This document shows, in pieces, positions 40,699 to 48,159 of a stretch of 64,000 nucleotides of DNA. Location: positions 62,001 to 126,000 of the forward strand of contig JAIKWY010000044.1 in assembly GCA_024684395.1 (NCBI GenBank), in the 5' to 3' direction. The stretch is from Oscillospiraceae bacterium. Lineage in GTDB: Bacteria; Bacillota; Clostridia; Oscillospirales; Ruminococcaceae. The position numbers and the translations under genes were made by a program. The notes under the pieces are model-generated. The model searched no databases. It was not told where the DNA came from and was given only the letters and a program-made list of their open reading frames with translations. Numbering within the stretch: position 1 is the first letter of the stretch; each line of letters starts with the position of its first letter.

Positions 40699-41262
40699 TC
40701 ACGGCAAAACCGCCGCGTTCTCTCTTTCATACAGGCTTTTTTTACTCTGAATACTTTCGATCCCTTTTCGGATACCGATACAAAGTGAAACAGTGCAGAG
40801 AACCGCTGTACTGAGGTCTGTGAGGATGATCGGCATCAGTGGGTGATCATCCTCCAGCCTTATCTCCTGAAAATTTCCGTCCTTGTTCACAAACAACCGG
40901 ACTTCCTTCGTCGGACTTGCTATATCGGGTGAGAAAGTGGTACGAACTACTTTGCTGCCTTCCTTGCCGTTTATGGTATAGGTATAGGTAAGGTCGTAGC
41001 CTTCTACAGTCACATAGTAGTTCTCCTTTTTCTCCCGGTAGGTCCCATCTCTGCCGACTTGAACGGTACGGGTCCTTTGTTCCTCCCATGACACCTTCTC
41101 GGTTTTGGTAAGCTGTGCAGTCACGGTGTACTTCTCTGCATTATGTTCCTCCAGATAGATACCGATGAATACAACATTCATATAAATCACAACGGAGATG
41201 ATGCAGACCGGAACGAACATATGAATGCTGAAAAAAGGGAAAACATAGTCCTTCCACCTCAT
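40699..41262 (-). CDS. DUF3592-like membrane protein
   Basis: 187 residues: helix near 12-35, a polar beta-rich domain with EGYDLTYTYTINGKEGSKVVRTTF and VRLFVNKDGNFQEIRLEDD, and a C-terminal helix (about 145-165). The plan is that of DUF3592 proteins and of the three at 119-1373, but the sequence is only distantly like those. It starts in the stop codon of the 43-residue gene (ATGA). The domain is longer, with an insertion of charged residues (EEQRTRTVQVGRDGTYREKKE). Function unknown. Confidence 0.65.
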   Translation of the reverse strand: MRWKDYVFPFFSIHMFVPVCIISVVIYMNVVFIGIYLEEHNAEKYTVTAQLTKTEKVSWEEQRTRTVQVGRDGTYREKKENYYVTVEGYDLTYTYTINGKEGSKVVRTTFSPDIASPTKEVRLFVNKDGNFQEIRLEDDHPLMPIILTDLSTAVLCTVSLCIGIRKGIESIQSKKSLYERENAAVLP

Positions 41263-41390
41263 AATGGCATTCCACCTTTATTTTGCTGTTCGTGTTTCCG
41301 TTTGCCGCAGCCCTTGATGAAGAGCACGACTCCGGCGGTCATGCCGCCGATGAGACACATCTGCTTTATGAGATCTCCCTGTCCGGACAT
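41259..41390 (-). CDS. 43-residue membrane peptide
   Basis: Short gene with a strong AGGAGTG 7 nt before ATG 41390 and a stop that overlaps the next ATG. The product has one hydrophobic segment (QMCLIGGMTAGVVLFIKG) followed by a cysteine and a basic tail GKRKHEQQNKGGMPL. Good ribosome binding site and stop-start coupling argue that it is real. It lies between two DUF3592-like genes and could be a partner or a leader peptide for the second. Confidence 0.6.
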   Translation of the reverse strand: MSGQGDLIKQMCLIGGMTAGVVLFIKGCGKRKHEQQNKGGMPL

Positions 41391-41429
41391 TCTTCTTCAC
41401 TCCTGTCATGCATCGTAACAGCCTGTCTG

Positions 41430-41960
41430 CTATTCTGATCCTTTGTCATTCTTGAAAAGATCCCTTTTGAATCGCTGGTATCTCCATTCCGTAAGGAAAC
41501 CTCCTAAGAAAGGAAGCGGGATGAAAACAGCAAAAATGCAAGAATAGAAATCATAAAGCAGGATCTCTTCTATCAATACAGTTCTGTCAGTATCTTTCTT
41601 GAGATGGTATCGCCCGTCTTTGCCCCGGTATAGTTCGACCTCGATCGGTGCAGTATCCATGACCGGGATCGTTCGCTCAAAATAAAACGGCTCATTATTA
41701 AGGTAGCACACCCAGACCGTATCAAAGCCGGTAATCTCTTTGCCAGTGCCATTTGTTGTGACTCGCTTCTTACCGCTGGCATATTCTGCCGTCACGGTTA
41801 TCTTTTCCTTGCTGAGATTATACTCACTGGGAAACGAGACAATACGGATGATCAACATGGTGAAACAGACGAAAAACGGAAGAGAGACCACGGCAGCACA
41901 TATCAGCATCCCTTTCCATCTTTCCTTGAACCATTTAACGACCCAGTCGAACTCTGACAT
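41430..41960 (-). CDS. DUF3592-like membrane protein
   Basis: 176 residues: cytoplasmic start with FDWVVKWFKERWKG, helix about 18-42, polar middle with FDTVWVCYLNNEPFYFERT and VELYRGKDGRYHLKKDTD, helix about 135-158, basic end. Shares the L-(F/Y)-x-x-KDG box with the gene at 40699. Lower GC and less biased codons than neighbours give a hint of different origin. Follows the lipoprotein gene by 13 bp. Confidence 0.65.
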   Translation of the reverse strand: MSEFDWVVKWFKERWKGMLICAAVVSLPFFVCFTMLIIRIVSFPSEYNLSKEKITVTAEYASGKKRVTTNGTGKEITGFDTVWVCYLNNEPFYFERTIPVMDTAPIEVELYRGKDGRYHLKKDTDRTVLIEEILLYDFYSCIFAVFIPLPFLGGFLTEWRYQRFKRDLFKNDKGSE

Positions 41961-41973
41961 GATCCTTCACTCC

Positions 41974-43323
41974 TCAGCTCATGAATCGGAAGCACGGCAG
42001 CAGCTTGCCGATGGTCAGCGAAAGCTCCTGCCCGCTCTCCGCCTTTGCCAGATAGGCAGCAGTGCCCTTGGTATGCAGCAGGCAGTAGCCGGATTGCAGA
42101 TGCTCGTTCGTGTCCGCCTCGTCATAGGAGATGTAGATGCGCAGCAGGACGGGCATGTTGTCCTCCCATGCGCCGTCATAGGCCACGAATTGCAGCTCGC
42201 TGCCCGTGACGTCCTTCATGACGGAAACGTGATTGCGCCACATCTCCGGCAGCAAAAACGCATAGCCGTCGCCGGCGCTGTAGTAGCTGTAGTATTCTGT
42301 ATAAATGCGAGGCTCCTGCATCATTTTCCAGCGGGTCTGGCGGATCTTGTCGGAATCGGCAGCATCCTCATAGCCGGGGAATGCCACCTGCACCGGGATC
42401 TCCGGCACGCCGTCGCTGTCGATGTCCATGCAGGAAAGCCCCGCACGGCGGACAGTGTCCTCGACCTTGTAGCTGCACCGGTCAAGCAGGTTGTTGAGCT
42501 GCCCGTCCTCGAGACAGAGGATCTCCGTCTGGAGGTTGGAGGTACCCGTTGCCGCATCGACATAGAGCGTCACCCGCCCGTCCGGCAGCTTGCCGTAGAT
42601 GAGCTGGGTGTAGTCCGTGTATCGGTCACGGAAGCTCCAGCGGTACTCGTGATAGCGGTCGTCCTCCCCGAGCCGGTAAACGGCTGCATACGCCGGATCG
42701 TCCGCCGCTGTGGCAGCGCCGAGCAGGATCAGGTCGGGATGCTCTGCACCGCTGCCGGAATCCGCCACATCGAACAGCGCATAGCTGTGGGAGAGCGTCT
42801 GTTCGAGGTAGTCGTCCTTGTAGGAATAGACGGAAAGGTACTTCTCCGACTGGTTCGAGGTGGAATAGCCCACAATGATATTGATGCGGTCATTCGTGCC
42901 GAGCTTGGAGATCACGACCTTCTCGATCTCGGAGCCGTCGGCGCTGCGGTCGCAGATGGACAGCCACTCCCCGTCAATGCAGTCGAGGATGTTGATGCGC
43001 AGTCCCGTATCCGCCGCAGCGATGCCGTTTTTCTCATAGAATACGATCGCCTCCTCCGTGCTGTCACCGTCAATATCCGTCACGATGAAAGCGGAGAGGT
43101 AGGTGCCACGCTTGGGATATTTCAGCCGGATGTCCGGACCCGTCGTATCCCGCAGCGCCTGGTAGATCTGCTCCTGCTGGGCGCTGAGCTTCGGGGGCGT
43201 GAGCATCGCATCCACGTTGATGCCGATGGAACAGCCCGTCATACAGAGCGCCGCCGCACCTGCCGTCAGGCGCAGCAGCAGATGCTTATGCAGTGTTGCC
43301 TTATCTCTGGTCGATCGGAACAT
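41974..43323 (-). CDS. Putative lipoprotein with VCBS/FG-GAP-like repeats
   Basis: 449 residues with a signal peptide and lipobox LCMTGC (cysteine about 31). The mature part repeats a beta-propeller-like motif (TDIDGDSTEEAIVFY, ADSGSGAEHPDLILLG, MDIDSDGVPEIPVQV), that is D-x-D-x-D-x-x-x-E, typical of calcium-binding VCBS/integrin-like blades. A surface sensor or binding protein is likely; no enzyme motif. Its ATG lies inside the end of gltA with a weak ribosome binding site, so it is translated by coupling. Confidence 0.75.
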   Translation of the reverse strand: MFRSTRDKATLHKHLLLRLTAGAAALCMTGCSIGINVDAMLTPPKLSAQQEQIYQALRDTTGPDIRLKYPKRGTYLSAFIVTDIDGDSTEEAIVFYEKNGIAAADTGLRINILDCIDGEWLSICDRSADGSEIEKVVISKLGTNDRINIIVGYSTSNQSEKYLSVYSYKDDYLEQTLSHSYALFDVADSGSGAEHPDLILLGAATAADDPAYAAVYRLGEDDRYHEYRWSFRDRYTDYTQLIYGKLPDGRVTLYVDAATGTSNLQTEILCLEDGQLNNLLDRCSYKVEDTVRRAGLSCMDIDSDGVPEIPVQVAFPGYEDAADSDKIRQTRWKMMQEPRIYTEYYSYYSAGDGYAFLLPEMWRNHVSVMKDVTGSELQFVAYDGAWEDNMPVLLRIYISYDEADTNEHLQSGYCLLHTKGTAAYLAKAESGQELSLTIGKLLPCFRFMS

Positions 43324-44659
43324 AGGATTTCTTCTTGGGAAGCGCCTTGTATGCCGGACGGATGATGCGTCCGCCGGTCATGAGCTCCTCCATGCGGTGT
43401 GCCGACCAGCCCGCCATGCGGGAAACGGCAAACAGCGGTGTATAGAGCTCCTCCGGGATGCCGAGCATCCGGTACACGAGCCCGGAATACATGTCCACAT
43501 TGGCGCAGACCGTCTTTTCGATGCCCCGCACCTCCTTCATGAGGATGGGCGTCAGGCGCTCGATGGTGTCGAGCAGACGGAACTCCGCCTCGATCTCCTT
43601 GCCGGCAGCGAGCTTGAATGCCTTCTCCTTCAGGATGACCGCTCTCGGGTCGGAAAGCGTGTAGACCGCATGTCCCATGCCGTAGATCAGACCGGAGCCG
43701 TCACCGGCTTCCTTTTTCAGCACACGGCGGATGTAATCGGCGACCTCGCCTTCGTTGTCCCAGTGCTTGATGTTCGCCTTGAACTCTTCGAGCTGTGCGG
43801 AGACCTTGAGGTTGGCACCGCCGTGCTTCGGACCCTTGAGGGCGCAGACAGCCGAAGAATATGCCGAATAGGCATCCGTCCCGGAGGACGTCAGCACACG
43901 GCAGGTGAATGTCGAGTTGTTGCCGCCGCCGTGCTCTGCATGGAGCATGAGCAGCACATCGAGGAGCTGTGCCTCCTCGGGGGTATACTGTCTGTCCGGA
44001 CGCAGCATCGAGAGGATGGTCTCGGCGGTCTTTTCATCCGGACGCAGCGGATGCATGAACAGCGACTGGTTGTCGAAATGCTTCCGCTTCACCTGGTACG
44101 CATTGACCATGATGATGGGCATCTTGGCGATGAGCGAGATCGCCGTGCGCATCTCGGATTCGAGCGTGGTATCCTCGCAGTCGATCTCGTTGTAGGAATA
44201 GAGAGACAGGATGGAGCGTGCCAGCTTGTTCATGATGTTGCGGGACGGTGCCTTCATCATCATGTCCACCACAAAACCCGAAGGCAGCGAGCGGTGCATC
44301 GAGAGATGATGGTTGAACGCCTCGAGCTCATCCGCCGTCGGCAGATCGCCGAACAGCAGCAGATACGCCGTTTCCTCATAGCCAAAGCGGTTCTCCCGCT
44401 CGGCATTGTGTACCAGGTCATAGATGTCATAGCCCCGGTAGATCAGCTCACCCGGGATCGGCTCCACCTCGCCCTCGTTGACAACGTAGCCGTGGACATT
44501 GCAGATGTTGGTGATACCGGCAAGCACGCCCGTGCCGTCACTCCGGCGCAGACCGCGCTTGATGTGGAATTTGGTATATAAATTCTGGTCAATACGGGAA
44601 TGTTCTTTCAGATGGTCGCATAAACTTTGCATATCAGCATTGGAAAAGACCTTACCCAT
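43301..44659 (-). CDS. gltA: Citrate synthase
   Basis: 452 residues, condensing acetyl-CoA and oxaloacetate. Catalytic histidines in LHAEHGGGNNSTF and in KHGGANLKV, and the region YGMGHAVYTLSDPRA with the active-site His and Asp-type residues are present. The length and N-terminal KFHIKRGLRRSDGTGVLAGITN are those of a Clostridia-type citrate synthase. ATG 44659 has AGGAGGTTCGTCCT upstream; a longer in-frame start (44770) precedes the promoter. No aconitase or isocitrate dehydrogenase is adjacent. Confidence 0.95.
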   Translation of the reverse strand: MGKVFSNADMQSLCDHLKEHSRIDQNLYTKFHIKRGLRRSDGTGVLAGITNICNVHGYVVNEGEVEPIPGELIYRGYDIYDLVHNAERENRFGYEETAYLLLFGDLPTADELEAFNHHLSMHRSLPSGFVVDMMMKAPSRNIMNKLARSILSLYSYNEIDCEDTTLESEMRTAISLIAKMPIIMVNAYQVKRKHFDNQSLFMHPLRPDEKTAETILSMLRPDRQYTPEEAQLLDVLLMLHAEHGGGNNSTFTCRVLTSSGTDAYSAYSSAVCALKGPKHGGANLKVSAQLEEFKANIKHWDNEGEVADYIRRVLKKEAGDGSGLIYGMGHAVYTLSDPRAVILKEKAFKLAAGKEIEAEFRLLDTIERLTPILMKEVRGIEKTVCANVDMYSGLVYRMLGIPEELYTPLFAVSRMAGWSAHRMEELMTGGRIIRPAYKALPKKKSYVPIDQR

Positions 44660-44734
44660 AGGACGAACCTCCTGGAAATAAAGATAAGACTTGCTTCGGA
44701 AGGTTCCGAGAAAGTCTATAGTAATACATAATAC

Positions 44735-44763
44735 ATTATAGCATTTTCTGGGTAAGAAGTCAA
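44735..44763 (-). promoter_or_regulatory. Promoter for gltA
   Basis: Minus strand TTGACT (44758-44763), 17-bp spacer, extended TGC-TATAAT (44735-44740). Confidence 0.85.
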
Positions 44764-44824
44764 TACACAAAAAGAATTACCTCCTATATCCCGCAACATA
44801 TCACCAAAAGGGGAGAGAGCCGCT

Positions 44825-45841
44825 ATGAAACATCATTTTCTCAGTCTGCTGCTGTTCGCCTTTCTGCTGACGGGGCTGCCGCTGCTGCCGGCGATGCTGA
44901 TCCGTCCGGCAGAGGAGCTCCCGGCAGCCGCAACGGTCACAGAGACAAGACCGACCGACTTTTCCACAGCCGAACCGCAGGAAGTGGAAAACTCTGCCGT
45001 CTATCATGTCCTCGATACCGAGACCGGCGAGATCCGGGAGATCCCGCTGCGGGACTACCTCATCGGCGCCGTAGGTGCCGAGATGCCCGCCTCCTTTGAG
45101 CAGGAAGCCCTCAAAGCGCAGGTCGTCGCAGCGCATACCTATGCCGAGCGGCAATGTATGCTCTCCGCCGGCAGGGAAGAGCTGCAAGGTGCGGATTTCT
45201 CCGATGATCCCGCAGTCTATCAGGCATGTCTGACCGAGGAGGAGCAGAAGGATCGCTGGGGCACGCACTATGCGCTGTACCATGACCGCATCGCCGCAGC
45301 CGTGGACGCCGTGCAAAATGAGCTGCTGTACTATGACGATGCGCCGATCATCGCAGCCTTTCACGCCATGTCGAGCGGACGGACGGAGTCGGCGGAGAAT
45401 GTCTGGGGCAGCGAGATCGCCTATCTCTGCTCGGTGGCAAGCGATGCCGACCGGGATGCACCGGAATATGAGACCGCCGTGACCCTCAGCGCCGATGCCG
45501 TCCGGGAGAGCCTGCTCTCGGCGCATACGGGACTGACGCTCGGGAACGATCCTGCGAAATGGTTCGGCGAACCGACCGTCTCGGAGGCAGGAACCGTGCT
45601 GCAAATGCAGGCAGGTGACGGCATCTTCACCGGGCAGGAGCTGAGGGGCATCCTCGGACTGCGTTCGGCGGCATTCACGGTCAGCTATGCGGACGGACAG
45701 TTCACCTTCATTGTCCACGGCTATGGGCATGATGTCGGCATGAGCCAGTACGGCGCCAATGCGATGGCGCAGAACGGGCATAGCTATAAAGACATTCTCT
45801 CGTATTATTACCCCGGCGCCGAGCTGCGGAAAATGGCATAA
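44825..45841 (+). CDS. spoIID: Stage II sporulation protein D (SpoIID) homologue
   Basis: 338 residues with an N-terminal membrane anchor (about 4-25) and the SpoIID/LytB lytic transglycosylase domain: VGAEMPASFEQEALKAQVVAAHTYA with the catalytic Glu, AFHAMSSGRTESAENVWG, and HGYGHDVGMSQYGANAMA near the end. It cleaves peptidoglycan during engulfment. GGGGAGAG precedes the ATG. No sporulation genes are adjacent (spoIIID, spoIIQ and murA often are); presence alone does not prove that the cell sporulates. Confidence 0.92.
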   Translation: MKHHFLSLLLFAFLLTGLPLLPAMLIRPAEELPAAATVTETRPTDFSTAEPQEVENSAVYHVLDTETGEIREIPLRDYLIGAVGAEMPASFEQEALKAQVVAAHTYAERQCMLSAGREELQGADFSDDPAVYQACLTEEEQKDRWGTHYALYHDRIAAAVDAVQNELLYYDDAPIIAAFHAMSSGRTESAENVWGSEIAYLCSVASDADRDAPEYETAVTLSADAVRESLLSAHTGLTLGNDPAKWFGEPTVSEAGTVLQMQAGDGIFTGQELRGILGLRSAAFTVSYADGQFTFIVHGYGHDVGMSQYGANAMAQNGHSYKDILSYYYPGAELRKMA

Positions 45842-45846
45842 CAAAA

Positions 45847-45880
45847 CCCCCTGCCACAATTCCATAGGGCAGGGGGTCGC
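45847..45880. terminator. Bidirectional terminator between spoIID and the cellulase
   Basis: CCCCCTGCC / GGCAGGGGG stem with a 12-nt loop; TTTT on the minus strand, weaker CGCTTT on the plus strand. It lies between two converging genes. Confidence 0.75.
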
Positions 45881-45899
45881 TTTGTCTATGCAGTTTGCA

Positions 45900-47840
45900 T
45901 TACTCCACCGGCAGGTCGATCAGCTCAACCACTGCCTTGAGGATGTTCAGGGAATCGGTCTCGTCGAGCTTGCCGTTGTTGTCTACATCGGCATTTCTTC
46001 TGCCCTGGTCAGAGATCGGGTCATTGACCAGAAGGTTCTTGTTCAGACAGATGACATCCAGGATGCTCAGAACGCCGTCACCGTCCACATCGCCGTAGAT
46101 CGTCACGCCGAGCTCCGTCGGCTCCTCGGTCGGCTCCTGAGTAGGCACCTGTGTCGGCTCCTGCGTGGGTTCCTGCGTGGGCTCCTCCGTCGGTTCCTGG
46201 GTAGGCTCCTGGGTAGGTTCCTGCGTGGGCTCCTGTGTCGGTTCCTGCGTAGGCTCGGTCGGATCCTCCTCGCCGCTGTCGATCACGGATACTTCCTTGT
46301 CAAATACGAGCGTGATGGAATCAAGATCAGCCGTTGCAGCGCCGTCTGCCCACCACTGCTGGATCTGGAGGTATCTCATGACCATGTCATAGTTATACTC
46401 GCCGCTCTCGTCATCCGCCACGCCGTCAAACGGTACGGATGCAGAGCCGGAGGAGGTCAAAGAGACCTTCTCAGCGCTCCATACTGCGGAACTGCCGCCG
46501 TTACGGTATGCCTCAAAGCCCAGACCATAGCCGACATAATCGCCGCCGGTCACCTTGCCGTTGAGGATGATGGAGGTCAGCTTTGCGCCCTGTGCGCCGT
46601 AGGGAGAGAGGTCAACCATGTAATACGAACTCCCGTCGCTGGTCTCTACCGGAACATCGGAGAACTTCAGAGTCACACGGTTCTTGGTCGTGAAGCTCGG
46701 ACCGTCGCCGGAACCGCCGGAGACCTCGTTGATGATCTTGCCGACTTCCGCATCGAACCATTTGAGGTTGTCTCTGTCGTAATAGGTCAGGTCGCCGTGG
46801 CCGCTGTCGTCCCAGAGGAATGCAGCGATACCGCTGGTGTTCATGGCCGTGGTGTCTACGGTCTTGATGAACTTGTGGATGGAATCCACATCCTTGTTGA
46901 ACTTGCCTGCATTGGCAACGCCGGACTCGCCGAGGATAACGGCAATACCCTTATCCACAAAGGTGGATTTCATTGTGGAAAAGTCATTGTAAACAGCGTT
47001 GATGTCCGCGCTGGTGCCCCAGTCTGCACGATAGCCCCAGGAAGCGTCAGGGGGTGCCACACAGAAGGTGGACGGACGGTAGTAGTGGATGGATACGGCA
47101 AGCATCGGATCATCCGGCACCTTGAACTTGGAGGAGCAGGTCTGATCGAGGTCGGTGTTCGCACCCGCCAGGAGCAGCAGACGCTTGCTGTTGTTGCCGC
47201 CGGTGCTGCGGATGTTCTTGACGAACTCTGCATTCAGCGTGTTGACGATGTTGTAGTCATTGTCGGTGTAGCCGTAGGGATTGTCCCAGCCGACTTCGTT
47301 CATGTCCTCGAAGATGAGGTGCTCGTCATAGTCCTTGAAGTAGTTGGCGATCTCCTTCCACATCGTGTTGAACTGCGGGATGGCATCGAGACCCTTGTTC
47401 AGCCAGAGGCTCTTACCGGACTCCCAGTCCCAGTGCATGTTGATGATGACATACATGTCCTGCTCACGGGCATAGTCCACAACGGTCTTGATGCGTGCGA
47501 GATAGTCATCCTCAATGTCGAAGGTGTTCTCGTCGGTGTGCTGGTACCAGGTGATCGGGATGCGCACGGAGCTGATGCCCTCTGCCTTCAGCGCAGCGAA
47601 CAGATCTTTCGAGGGCATATCGTTGCCCCAGCCCGTCCATGTCTCCTTCGTCCATGTCACGTTCCATGCATCGAAGGTGTTGCCGAGGTTCCAGCCGAGA
47701 CCCATCTCATCGACGATCTGGATGGCGGTCTTGTCCGCAGCGGTCGCCGTGGACAGAGAAGAAGTGAGGCTGCTTGCTGCCATAGAGAGTGACATCACAC
47801 CCGCCGTGGCAATAGAAATGATTTTTTTTGCTGTAAACAT
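45900..47840 (-). CDS. GH5 endoglucanase-type enzyme with CBM-like module and type I dockerin
   Basis: Secreted cellulosomal enzyme, 646 residues. Signal peptide (about 1-34, cleaved after STATA). GH5 catalytic domain (about 40-375): GLGWNLGNTFDAW, general acid in LIFEDMNEVGW, nucleophile in IAVILGESGVANAG, substrate-binding NMHWDWE; subfamily 4 is likely. Then a beta-sandwich module of about 130 residues (FTTKNRVTLKFSDVP to SITLVFDKEVSV), probably a carbohydrate-binding module, family not assigned. A PTQE/PTEE repeat linker follows, then a dockerin with two calcium loops (GDVDGDGVLSILDV and ADVDNNGKLDETDS). Own TTGACA promoter. It would be docked onto a cohesin scaffold. Confidence 0.94.
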   Translation of the reverse strand: MFTAKKIISIATAGVMSLSMAASSLTSSLSTATAADKTAIQIVDEMGLGWNLGNTFDAWNVTWTKETWTGWGNDMPSKDLFAALKAEGISSVRIPITWYQHTDENTFDIEDDYLARIKTVVDYAREQDMYVIINMHWDWESGKSLWLNKGLDAIPQFNTMWKEIANYFKDYDEHLIFEDMNEVGWDNPYGYTDNDYNIVNTLNAEFVKNIRSTGGNNSKRLLLLAGANTDLDQTCSSKFKVPDDPMLAVSIHYYRPSTFCVAPPDASWGYRADWGTSADINAVYNDFSTMKSTFVDKGIAVILGESGVANAGKFNKDVDSIHKFIKTVDTTAMNTSGIAAFLWDDSGHGDLTYYDRDNLKWFDAEVGKIINEVSGGSGDGPSFTTKNRVTLKFSDVPVETSDGSSYYMVDLSPYGAQGAKLTSIILNGKVTGGDYVGYGLGFEAYRNGGSSAVWSAEKVSLTSSGSASVPFDGVADDESGEYNYDMVMRYLQIQQWWADGAATADLDSITLVFDKEVSVIDSGEEDPTEPTQEPTQEPTQEPTQEPTQEPTEEPTQEPTQEPTQVPTQEPTEEPTELGVTIYGDVDGDGVLSILDVICLNKNLLVNDPISDQGRRNADVDNNGKLDETDSLNILKAVVELIDLPVE

Positions 47841-47876
47841 CGCAAATCTTCCTTTCTGTAGTTTCTTTCCATCTTT

Positions 47877-47905
47877 ACTATATCATATTCCATAATATTT
47901 GTCAA
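47877..47905 (-). promoter_or_regulatory. Promoter for the dockerin cellulase
   Basis: Minus strand TTGACA (47900-47905), 17-bp spacer, TATAGT (47877-47882). Confidence 0.82.
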
Positions 47906-48021
47906 GAAGATTTGTGAAAAAATATGCATGAATTTTCAGAAAGAAATCCGCCAAAATCCGGTGTGTTATACAGAAAGCAGGTAAAAAATTACAGCAATTC
48001 TACAAAAAATCGTGAAATAGC

Positions 48022-48050
48022 TTGTATCAGGTGAAGAAGTGTGCTATAAT
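48022..48050 (+). promoter_or_regulatory. Promoter for malQ-glgP
   Basis: TTGTAT (48022-48027), 17-bp spacer, extended TGC-TATAAT (48045-48050). Confidence 0.78.
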
Positions 48051-48061
48051 ATAGGTGTATG

Positions 48062-48142
48062 GTCTGCCGGGAAAGTCCCCGAAACGCCCGTCAGACTGAC
48101 TGCATTTTATGCAATATTACCGTATCGCCAGAAAAGATACGG
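48062..48142 (+). promoter_or_regulatory. Structured leader of malQ-glgP
   Basis: The roughly 100-nt leader can form three hairpins in a row: GTCTG/CAGAC (48062-48066 with 48092-48096) enclosing CGGG-AAAGT-CCCG, the palindrome TGCAT-TTT-ATGCA (48101-48113) and CCGTATC/GATACGG (48120-48126 with 48136-48142), the last just before AGGAGG. It is more structured than other leaders in this window. No known riboswitch matches by eye. Confidence 0.35.
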
Positions 48143-48159
48143 ACGATCAGGAGGCAAGC

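Larger units (their letters stand above)
47841..48159. other. Divergent intergenic region between cellulase and malQ
   Basis: About 320 bp that hold two back-to-back promoters (47877-47905 minus, 48022-48050 plus), an AT-rich stretch (47906-48021) with no reading frame, and the structured malQ leader. No operator palindrome stands out. Confidence 0.6.
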
